From the NCBI GenBank assembly GCA_039030715.1, contig JBCCDU010000009.1:11354-75353 (forward strand): a DNA stretch of 64,000 nucleotides, given 5' to 3'. Origin of the DNA: Thermohalobaculum sp039030715 (lineage in GTDB: Bacteria; Pseudomonadota; Alphaproteobacteria; Rhodobacterales; Rhodobacteraceae). This document shows, one piece after another, positions 50,192-57,393 of the stretch; the stretch's first letter is position 1, and each line of letters opens with the position of its first letter. The notes under the pieces are model-generated. The model made no database searches and was not told the DNA's origin. It was given only the letters and a program-made list of their open reading frames with translations. The translations under genes were made by a program, and so were the position numbers.

Positions 50192-50814
50192 TGCCCCACG
50201 ATCATCCCCATACCCATCGCGACTTTCGGCCTGACAACGATACGCCGCTGACCTATTGGCAGCAGATGGAGATCTCGGTGCGCGAGCTTCTGGTCGAGAA
50301 AGGCGTCACATCCGCCGCCGAGATCAACGCCCAGATCGCCCGGATGGATGCGCGCAACCCCTCAATGGGGGCCGCCGTGGTCGCCCGTGCCTGGACCGAC
50401 CCCGACTTCAAGGCGCGCCTGCTGTCCGATGGCTCGGCCGCGATCCAGGAAATAGGGGTGGAGGTCGAAGCGATGAAGCTGGTGGTGGTCGAGAACACTG
50501 CCCAAGAGCATAACGTGATCGTCTGTACCCTCTGCTCCTGCTATCCGCGCAACCTGCTGGGCCTGCCGCCGGACTGGTACAAGACCCGCGCCTATCGCAG
50601 CCGCACGGTGCGCGAACCCCGCAAGGTGCTGGCGGAGTTTGGGCTGGAGCTGCCGGATAGCGTGCAGATCCGCGTTCACGACAGCACGGCGGATATGCGC
50701 TATCTGGTTCTGCCCAGCCAACCCGATGGGACCCAGGGTTGGAGCGCCGAGGCCCTGGCGAAGACCGTAAATCGCGACTGCATGATCGGTGTCGCCGTCC
50801 CCAGCCTTCCATGA
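50191..50814 (+). CDS. nitrile hydratase alpha / thiocyanate hydrolase gamma-like subunit, cobalt type
   Basis: A 207-residue metal-binding subunit. The metal claw VCTLCSCYPRNLLGLPPDWYK is intact; Thr in CTLCSC marks the Co(III) type, while Fe enzymes have Ser. AVVARAWTDPDFKARLLSDG and TVREPRKVLAEFG are family motifs. The N terminus is His-rich (PHDHPHTH). It either hydrates a nitrile to an amide or hydrolyses thiocyanate; sequence reading cannot decide. No separate activator gene is visible nearby. Confidence 0.88.
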   Translation: MPHDHPHTHRDFRPDNDTPLTYWQQMEISVRELLVEKGVTSAAEINAQIARMDARNPSMGAAVVARAWTDPDFKARLLSDGSAAIQEIGVEVEAMKLVVVENTAQEHNVIVCTLCSCYPRNLLGLPPDWYKTRAYRSRTVREPRKVLAEFGLELPDSVQIRVHDSTADMRYLVLPSQPDGTQGWSAEALAKTVNRDCMIGVAVPSLP

Positions 50815-51701
50815 TCGCCGCGCTGCGCCGGCGCCGCGACGCGCTGGCCCCCACCACCAGGGGCATGCTGGCCATCCTGCTCGCGATGTTCCTATTCGTC
50901 TGCATGGACGCGACCGCCAAGGCACTGATGCAGCGCCTGCCGGTCGCCGAGGTGATCTGGGCCCGCTTCGCCAGTCAGACCCTGCTGATGGTACTGATCT
51001 TCCTGCCGAGCCTGCGCGAGCGTCTGCGCACTCGCCATCTCGGCCTGCAGATCTCACGCTCGGCCATGCTGTTCTGTGCCACCTGCTTTTTCTTCACCAG
51101 TCTCAACTTCATGGAACTGGCCGAGACGGTCGCGATCTTCGAGATTGCCCCCCTGCTGATCACCGTGCTGGGTGCGATCGTGCTGCGAGAGCATGTCGGC
51201 CCGCGCCGGTGGGCGGCTGTCATTGTCGGTTTGATCGGTGCGCTGATCATCATTCGCCCGGGGCTCGACGTGTTCCAGTTGGCCTCACTGCTTCCGATGG
51301 CGGCAGCGTTCTGCTTTGCCTCCTACCAGATCGCCACGCGTTATCTAGGCGCCGACGAACCGATCTGGACAACAATGCTCTACACCACCGGGGTGGGCAC
51401 ATTGCTGGCCAGCCTCGCCCTGCCCTTCGTATGGCAAACGCCCAGCCTGGGCGATCTGGGAATGATGACCATATTTGGCGTGTTCGGCATGACCGGACAT
51501 TTCTGCCTGGTCTACGCGCTCAGCCAGGCACCAGCCTCGGTGCTTGCGCCGTTCAACTATGCCGGTTTCGTCTGGGCCGCACTAATGGGCTTTGTCGTCT
51601 TCGCCGAGGTGCCGGATGCCATAACCCTGCTGGGCGCAAGCATCATCATCGGCGCCGGCGTCTATGTCTGGCACCGCGAGCAGGTGCGGGAGGCTGCATG
51701 A
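50811..51701 (+). CDS. EamA/DMT-family transporter
   Basis: A 296-residue protein with ten predicted helices in two EamA repeats (MLAILLAMFLFVCMDATAKAL; AAAFCFASYQIATRYLGAD). The start ATG 50811 overlaps the hydratase stop (ATGA). Substrate unknown; co-expression with the hydratase suggests transport of its substrate or product, but the tight gene packing here makes that weak evidence. Confidence 0.85.
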   Translation: MIAALRRRRDALAPTTRGMLAILLAMFLFVCMDATAKALMQRLPVAEVIWARFASQTLLMVLIFLPSLRERLRTRHLGLQISRSAMLFCATCFFFTSLNFMELAETVAIFEIAPLLITVLGAIVLREHVGPRRWAAVIVGLIGALIIIRPGLDVFQLASLLPMAAAFCFASYQIATRYLGADEPIWTTMLYTTGVGTLLASLALPFVWQTPSLGDLGMMTIFGVFGMTGHFCLVYALSQAPASVLAPFNYAGFVWAALMGFVVFAEVPDAITLLGASIIIGAGVYVWHREQVREAA

Positions 51702-53044
51702 CACGGCGTCTCTGGCTGGATGTCGCGGATCTCTTGCGTCTGGCCTGGCCGGTGATGCTGTCGCGCGCAGGGATTCTGCTGATGGCATTCTGCGACATCG
51801 TCATGCTGGGGCGGTATGGCGAAGGGGCGGTCGGGGTCTCTAATCTCGGCCTCTCGATCTTCGTGCCGGTTTTGGTGCTCGGGATTGGCCTCTGCTCCGG
51901 CATGGTCCCGGTGATCAGCCAGGCCTTCGGTGCGGGCAACTGGAACGAATGCGGACGCGCTTGGCGCCGCGCATTGATCTGGGGCGCTTGGCTGTCGCTG
52001 GTCGGGTCGTGGATCGTCTGGCAGGGTGAGAGCCTGCTGCTGCTCTTTGGCCAAAACCCCGATCTGGCGGCGCGCGGTGGGGATGTCGCCATCGCGCTCG
52101 CCCCCGGCCTTTTCGCCCAGGTCATGTTCGCTGTCTGCGCGTTCTATCTGGAGGCCACTCGCAGGCCGAATTTCGCAATGTTGGCAATGCTCTTTGCCAA
52201 TCTGATCAATCTGGGTCTCAACTGGGTTTTCATCTTCGGCAATCTTGGTGTGCCCGAGATGGGGGCGATTGGTGCCGCCATCGCCTCCACCCTCGCGCGG
52301 TTCGCGGCTTTTGGGGCGATGCTGGCCTTTATCCTCTGGCAACCTAATCCGATGGCCGCGGGCGTGCGCGGCCCTTGGGAAACATTCTGGGGTCCGGGCG
52401 GCTGGCGCGCAGGTTGGCCAATGCGCAAACTTGGCCTCTCCGGCGGGCTTTCCGGCGGGTTCGAAACCATCGGCTTTGCCGCCATGACCATGTTCGCCGG
52501 GCGGTTGGGCAGCGAGGCGTTGGACGCCTATTCCATTTCGCACAATCTGGTTTCGACGCTGTTCATGGTGGGACTGGGGCTGGCCATAGCAACCGGCGTG
52601 CGCGTCGGCATCGCCCAAGGCCGCGGCGATCCGCGCGACGCCGCCTTGGCGGGATGGGTGGGTTTCGGCACGGCCCTTGGCCTGATGAGCCTGCTGGGAT
52701 TGGCAACCTATCTGGGCCGCGACTGGCTCGCCTGGATCTATACCGATGACCCAGTGATACAGGCCCGCGCGGCGGGGTTGTTCGTCTTCGCTGCCCTCGT
52801 GTTCGTGCCCGACACGGCACAGATCGTAATGGGTCAGGCAGTGCGGGCACTTGGCGATGCCTGGATCCCGATCCTTTGCTATATCGCGGCTTTCACCCTG
52901 CTTATGATTCCAATGGGCTGGGCCATGGTGAACATATTCGGTTTTGACGAACGGGGCCTAGTCATCGCGGTGATCGCGGCCTGTATGCTGGCGACGGTCT
53001 CGCTCGCTTGGCGGTTCCACATACTGACGGCACGGACAAGATGA
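51698..53044 (+). CDS. MATE-family efflux transporter
   Basis: A 448-residue multidrug/toxin extrusion protein with about twelve helices: LAWPVMLSRAGILLMAFCDIVMLG at the start and GLCSGMVPVISQAFGAGN as the repeat motif. The start ATG 51698 overlaps the EamA stop. The frame is open upstream through the EamA gene, which is a shadow. A cation/drug antiporter or norM-like function is expected. Confidence 0.87.
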   Translation: MTRRLWLDVADLLRLAWPVMLSRAGILLMAFCDIVMLGRYGEGAVGVSNLGLSIFVPVLVLGIGLCSGMVPVISQAFGAGNWNECGRAWRRALIWGAWLSLVGSWIVWQGESLLLLFGQNPDLAARGGDVAIALAPGLFAQVMFAVCAFYLEATRRPNFAMLAMLFANLINLGLNWVFIFGNLGVPEMGAIGAAIASTLARFAAFGAMLAFILWQPNPMAAGVRGPWETFWGPGGWRAGWPMRKLGLSGGLSGGFETIGFAAMTMFAGRLGSEALDAYSISHNLVSTLFMVGLGLAIATGVRVGIAQGRGDPRDAALAGWVGFGTALGLMSLLGLATYLGRDWLAWIYTDDPVIQARAAGLFVFAALVFVPDTAQIVMGQAVRALGDAWIPILCYIAAFTLLMIPMGWAMVNIFGFDERGLVIAVIAACMLATVSLAWRFHILTARTR

Positions 53045-53952
53045 GCCATTTCAGCACAAAGGACAGATTGCGCAATCTGCTGATCGAACGGGCGTCTTAT
53101 GTCGGGGCCTATGCGGTTTGGATGGTGCTGCAACCCTTCCCCTCCTGGTGGCTGAAACGCTATTTCGCCCCGCTCGGGGGATGGCTGGCGCTGAAGATCC
53201 CCAGTTTTCGCAAGCGGGCCGAGGATGGGCTGATCCATATCTGGCCCGACATGGCGGAGGAGCGCCGGACCGAGATCATTCGCAACGCCGGGCGCCATTT
53301 CCTCTGCCAGATCATTGAGTATGTTCATTTCTCGCGAATGATCGCCCGCGATCCGATCATCGTGAATGATGAGGGCAATCTGCGCGACCGTCTGCCGAAA
53401 ACCGGCGCGATCCTAGTGACAGCCCATTTCGGCAATTGGGAGGCGATTCGCCTGGCTGCCCGGATGATGGGGCAGGAGAGCGGCATCATCTATCGCAATT
53501 TCAACAATCGTCTGATTGACCGCTTTGCCCATCGCACCATAGGTGCCGCAGGTCAGCCGGTACTCAACAAGGGCGGCGGCTTGCGCGATCTGCTGCGCCA
53601 CGTCGCTGACGGGGGCACGGTGATGATCCTGGTGGATCAGCGCAATTCCGGTGCGCCATTCATCGATTTTCTGGGAAAACCCGCAGAGACCGTTACGATT
53701 GCAGCGGAAATGGCCGCACGCTCGAATGTTCCTTTGGTGCCCGCCATTGCGCGTCGCGATCTGCAGGGGCGTTGCTTCCATGTCACCTTCGCGCCACCGG
53801 TGCCGGTCGGCGAACCGCTGAAGATGATGGAGGAGGTCAATGCCCGCCTCAGCACCTGGATCGAGCAATATCCCGAGCAATGGTTCTGGTTCCATAGGCG
53901 CTGGCGCACCACCAGCCGCTCGCGCTCTCAATCCGAGGAGGAAAGCGCATGA
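53041..53952 (+). CDS. LpxL/HtrB-like lipid A acyltransferase
   Basis: A 303-residue membrane-associated acyltransferase. ILVTAHFGNWEAIRLA holds the catalytic H-X4-E motif, and GGTVMILVDQRNSGAPFIDFLGK is the second conserved block. It adds a secondary acyl chain to lipid A or a related lipid. One N-terminal hydrophobic segment anchors it. Its start overlaps the MATE stop by 4 bp and its end overlaps the GFA gene by 4 bp. Confidence 0.87.
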   Translation: MSHFSTKDRLRNLLIERASYVGAYAVWMVLQPFPSWWLKRYFAPLGGWLALKIPSFRKRAEDGLIHIWPDMAEERRTEIIRNAGRHFLCQIIEYVHFSRMIARDPIIVNDEGNLRDRLPKTGAILVTAHFGNWEAIRLAARMMGQESGIIYRNFNNRLIDRFAHRTIGAAGQPVLNKGGGLRDLLRHVADGGTVMILVDQRNSGAPFIDFLGKPAETVTIAAEMAARSNVPLVPAIARRDLQGRCFHVTFAPPVPVGEPLKMMEEVNARLSTWIEQYPEQWFWFHRRWRTTSRSRSQSEEESA

Positions 53953-54422
53953 CCGAGCAAACCGGGCGCTGCCTGTGCGGCGCCGTTCGTTTCGCCCTCT
54001 CGGGACCGTTCAACTGGCAGGGTCATTGCCATTGCGAGAGCTGCCGCCGTGCCACCGCCTCACCTATGACCAGCTTTCTGGGGGTTCCAAACGCGCAATG
54101 GCGATGGACCGGCGCCCAGCCGCAGATGTACGAAAGCTCGCCTGGTGTGCGGCGCTGGTTTTGCGGGCGTTGCGGCAGCCCCATGGCCTATGACGCTGAC
54201 CAGTTTCCTGGCGAGACGCATTTTTTCGCGGCGACTCTCGATCAGCCTGAAAACTATGCGCCGACATTCCACGTCTTTGCAGGCGAACAACTCGGCTGGA
54301 TGAAACTGGCGGACGAATTACCCCGTTTCGAAGGGATGGTCGGAACCGCGCGGCTGGACCGCGCGACGCCTAAAGACCGACTTATTGCTCGAACTTCGCG
54401 GCACCCAGGATGGGGCCGGTGA
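53949..54422 (+). CDS. GFA (CENP-V-like) zinc-binding family protein
   Basis: A 157-residue GFA-fold protein with zinc ligands in GRCLCGAVRF, HCHCESCRRAT and WFCGRCGSPMAY. The namesake is glutathione-dependent formaldehyde activation, but most members are uncharacterised. Last gene of a chain of coupled genes from 49.5 kb. Its 3-prime end overlaps the convergent DUF1223 gene by 41 bp. Confidence 0.85.
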   Translation: MTEQTGRCLCGAVRFALSGPFNWQGHCHCESCRRATASPMTSFLGVPNAQWRWTGAQPQMYESSPGVRRWFCGRCGSPMAYDADQFPGETHFFAATLDQPENYAPTFHVFAGEQLGWMKLADELPRFEGMVGTARLDRATPKDRLIARTSRHPGWGR

Positions 54423-55104
54423 CCCCGTCTTGCAGCCAGATCGCGATACCCTCCCCTGGTCCAGGACGGGGCAGCTCAACCTCGGCCGCTTCCCTGCCGT
54501 CCCATTCGGTCAGCGGGCTCAGCATGTCGACCACATTATGATAGGTCAGAGTTTTCCCGCCATTCTCGCCGCGAGCAATGTCGACTATCTGATTGCGCGT
54601 GTATTTCGCCACGAACAGCGTGCCTCCCTGGGCCTGATCGGTCGCCAATGGTGCGATACGCCCGGTCAGCGCGGCACCCGTCTCTGTAATTTCCAGGGTC
54701 GATGTCCGTTGCTGCCCACGCGCCTGGAGGATTGCATCTTTCACCGACATCGAACGCGAGCCGGTGACCGGGCTCACGCCCTGAATGATCATCTGAGGAG
54801 TGTAGACCACGCGCTCGCCCATCGTATCGCGATAGGAATACTGGCGTTGGGTGAAACCGCGTTGCGCAAATGTATCACGCCATCCCAGATAGTCCCAGTA
54901 ATCGACATGCATCGCCAGTGCGACGATGTCGTCATGTTCGGCCAGCTTGCCGAGCACCTCATCCGCCGGCGGGCATGAATAACAGCCCTGGCTTGTGAAA
55001 AGCTCAACAACTACAGCGGGTTCCGCCTGAGCATCGCGAAGCGGAGCGAGAATGGCAGCCGAAGCGAACAGCCCCAGCGCGGTTTTGATCAGCAGCTTTT
55101 TCAT
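54382..55104 (-). CDS. DUF1223 family exported protein
   Basis: A 240-residue periplasmic protein with a signal peptide (TALGLFASAAILAPLRDAQA). VVELFTSQGCYSCPPAD at the start of the mature part is a thioredoxin-like CXXC region and the family hallmark; MHVDYWDYLGWRDTFAQ follows. Function unknown, probably a periplasmic redox or metal role. Confidence 0.85.
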   Translation of the reverse strand: MKKLLIKTALGLFASAAILAPLRDAQAEPAVVVELFTSQGCYSCPPADEVLGKLAEHDDIVALAMHVDYWDYLGWRDTFAQRGFTQRQYSYRDTMGERVVYTPQMIIQGVSPVTGSRSMSVKDAILQARGQQRTSTLEITETGAALTGRIAPLATDQAQGGTLFVAKYTRNQIVDIARGENGGKTLTYHNVVDMLSPLTEWDGREAAEVELPRPGPGEGIAIWLQDGVTGPILGAAKFEQ

Positions 55105-55235
55105 GCGCCCAAAATACTCTGGACCGCACGCGAAGCCAAGATCGCACCTGTCACTCCTGCGTGACGGGGCGTGTGCTGAGGATCACAGGGGCGAGAGGTG
55201 CCCTCGCTCTATGCCCAGATTTTACCCATGGCGGG

Positions 55236-55511
55236 CTAATGCAGCACCAGTTCGTGATCGACGACGCGAAAGCTCGCCGGGCCGATGAGATGTGCATGGT
55301 TCAGTTCGACGGAATGGATCGGCCCATCCAACTCTCGCCCCCAGAAGTCGAGAAACTTGTGGAGCTGCGGAAACTCCGGGGCTAGGTCATAGTCTTGCCA
55401 GATGAACGTCTGCAGCAGCGATCGGGCATCCGGCATATGGTAGAAGATTTGTGCGGTTGCGAGGGAATACCCCTCCAACTGGCAGCGAAAAGCAGCATCT
55501 GCGGTCGTCAT
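55236..55511 (-). CDS. Usg family protein
   Basis: A 91-residue protein of the alphaproteobacterial Usg family (named from trp-operon neighbours). LATAQIFYHMPDARSLLQTFIWQDYDLAPEFPQL and FLDFWGRELDGPIHSVEL are characteristic. Start MTTADAAF chosen because the frame further upstream is weak and AGGAGA lies about 13 bases before it. No trp genes are adjacent. Function unknown. Confidence 0.85.
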   Translation of the reverse strand: MTTADAAFRCQLEGYSLATAQIFYHMPDARSLLQTFIWQDYDLAPEFPQLHKFLDFWGRELDGPIHSVELNHAHLIGPASFRVVDHELVLH

Positions 55512-55763
55512 GTCTTGGGTCTCGCTCTCCTTTTCTGGTTCGCGCAGGCCCCGCCGCGTGCGTCCCGGCACAGGCCGACAGGATGCGGTGAAGAAATGAT
55601 GACAGACAGGTCTTGCGATTCGGTAGCTTGAAAATAGTGCGATGCAGCGGCAGACTCTCGCCGGTGATTCAGACGGTTCCGCACGTATGGCGCGCGTTTG
55701 ATCTGCCGCAAGGAATTCTTATCGCGGCGCTGGCACGGTCTCCCCAGACTCAGGAGGCCAATC

Positions 55764-56681
55764 ATGGATCAGATCACGCAAGCGCCGTTCGCCGAACTCC
55801 CCGCTACACCGACCGAACCCGCAACCAGGCACGACCCCGGCGCGACGCGCGCGGCGTTCGAGAGCAGCCGCTATCCCTATTCCAAGAAGATCTCACGGCA
55901 GCGCTACGAGGCGGAAAAGGCGAAATTGCAGGCAGAGCTTCTGAAGGTCCAGCGCTGGGCCAAGGATACCGGGCAGAAATTCGTCCTGTTGTTCGAGGGG
56001 CGCGACGCCGCAGGCAAGGGCGGCACGATCAAACGATTCATGGAGCATCTGAACCCGCGCAGCGCACGGGTGATCGCGCTCGAAAAACCCACCGAGACAG
56101 AACGCGGCCAGTGGTTCTTCCAACGCTATATCGACCATCTGCCGACCTCCGGCGAAATCGTGTTGTTCGATCGCTCTTGGTACAACCGCGCCGGGGTCGA
56201 GCGGGTGATGGGCTTCTGCTCGCCGAATGAATATTTGGAATTCATGCGCCAGACCCCGGAACTGGAGAGGATGCTGACCCGCTCGGGCATCCGGCTCTAC
56301 AAATACTGGTTCTCGGTCACGCAGAAGGAACAACGCCGCCGCTTCAAGGCGCGTGAGACCGATCCGCTGAAGCAATGGAAGCTCAGCCCGATCGATCTGG
56401 CTAGTCTGAAGAAGTGGGAGGATTATACCGAGGCCAAGGAAGCGATGTTCTTTTATACCGACACCGCCGATGCGCCCTGGACGATCATCAAATCGGACGA
56501 CAAGAAACGCGCGCGACTGGGATGTCTGCGCCACTTCCTGGCGTCACTGAATTATCCCGGCAAGGACCCAGAGGTCGTGGGGGCGCCCGACCCGCTGATC
56601 GTCGGCGGCGCGGGGCATCTGATCCATCGGTCGGAGCATATTTTGGGAACTGCCCTGCACCCGAAACAGCGCAAGACCTGA
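55764..56681 (+). CDS. ppk2: polyphosphate kinase 2
   Basis: A 305-residue class I PPK2 that moves phosphate between polyphosphate and nucleoside diphosphates. Walker A FEGRDAAGKGGTIKRF, Walker B LFDRSWYNRAGVERVMGF and the lid KEQRRRFKARETDPLKQWKLSP are complete. CAGGAGG precedes ATG 55764 by a normal distance. The 252-bp gap upstream holds no gene; I saw no clear promoter beyond general AT enrichment. Confidence 0.93.
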   Translation: MDQITQAPFAELPATPTEPATRHDPGATRAAFESSRYPYSKKISRQRYEAEKAKLQAELLKVQRWAKDTGQKFVLLFEGRDAAGKGGTIKRFMEHLNPRSARVIALEKPTETERGQWFFQRYIDHLPTSGEIVLFDRSWYNRAGVERVMGFCSPNEYLEFMRQTPELERMLTRSGIRLYKYWFSVTQKEQRRRFKARETDPLKQWKLSPIDLASLKKWEDYTEAKEAMFFYTDTADAPWTIIKSDDKKRARLGCLRHFLASLNYPGKDPEVVGAPDPLIVGGAGHLIHRSEHILGTALHPKQRKT

Positions 56682-56687
56682 TGGCGG

Positions 56688-57341
56688 TCAACCGGCAGAA
56701 TATGCAGCATCGAAGAATGCGCGTTCCAACGTGACGGCACGGCCAAACGCCTGTTCCATCTCGGCGCGGGAGGGGACTTCGGCCTCCTCCCAAGCGCGGT
56801 CGAGTTGTTCGCGCAGATAGCTGACCACGCCCTCGAAATCCGTTCCCGAATGCAGGGTGATCCACTCCGCGAAATAGAACGGCAGGTCGGCGGCGGGCGG
56901 ATTGAACGGCGTGGCCCATGCCAGATAGGTCCATTCCGCCACGGTCAGCACGGCAACCATATCACCATACCGGCCGGAGGCTGCAGCCTCCGCCATCAAC
57001 TCCTGAAACGTGCGCGTCTCAGGGGCCAGCATCGGGGCGGTTCGGTCAGCACGGACCACGCCCAGCGCCTCGAAGGATCGCTGGAAATATGTGTTCTCCG
57101 GCCCCGTGATCACAGCCAGGAACTGCGCCAGTGGGATCGAGTCTCGCAGGCTGGGCGCGTGGGCGATGGCGCTGGCTGCGAGGCGAACAAAGCCGTCGAT
57201 GAAGCAGTAATCCTGCACCAGATACCAGCGCATCTTGTCGAGCGGCAGGGTGCCATCGGCCAATTCCGCACAGAACGCGTGACGTGTGGCGGCCTGCCAA
57301 TCGGTTTGGTTCGACTGGCGCAGCATCTCGCTGGGTCGCAT
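56688..57341 (-). CDS. TenA-family thiaminase II-like protein (TenA_E type)
   Basis: A 217-residue TenA/PQQC-fold protein. QDYCFIDGFVRLAASAIAHA and TFQELMAEAAASGRY fit the family. Where classical TenA has its catalytic Cys, this protein reads VLTVAEWTYLAWA with Glu, as in the TenA_E group, some of which hydrolyse aminopyrimidine precursors. No thi genes are adjacent and no TPP riboswitch was seen. Convergent with ppk2. Confidence 0.82.
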   Translation of the reverse strand: MRPSEMLRQSNQTDWQAATRHAFCAELADGTLPLDKMRWYLVQDYCFIDGFVRLAASAIAHAPSLRDSIPLAQFLAVITGPENTYFQRSFEALGVVRADRTAPMLAPETRTFQELMAEAAASGRYGDMVAVLTVAEWTYLAWATPFNPPAADLPFYFAEWITLHSGTDFEGVVSYLREQLDRAWEEAEVPSRAEMEQAFGRAVTLERAFFDAAYSAG

Positions 57342-57363
57342 CAGGCCTTCTCCATCAGCGAAG

Positions 57364-57386
57364 GGCCCGGCGGGGTTCGCCGGGCC
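57364..57386 (-). terminator. terminator-like hairpin after acnA
   Basis: A perfect 9-bp stem GGCCCGGCG (57364-57372) / CGCCGGGCC (57378-57386) with a 5-nt loop lies between the acnA stop and the tenA start. On the minus strand it is followed by only a short pyrimidine tract. Confidence 0.6.
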
Positions 57387-57393
57387 GTTTCGG

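Noticed and set aside
50789..53044. A 751-codon open frame covering the EamA and MATE genes
   Set aside because: Only the part from 51698 is real (MATE). The first 300 codons are an out-of-frame shadow of the EamA gene.
55161..55385. A 74-codon plus-strand open frame opposite usg
   Set aside because: The minus strand encodes a recognisable Usg protein across the same bases.
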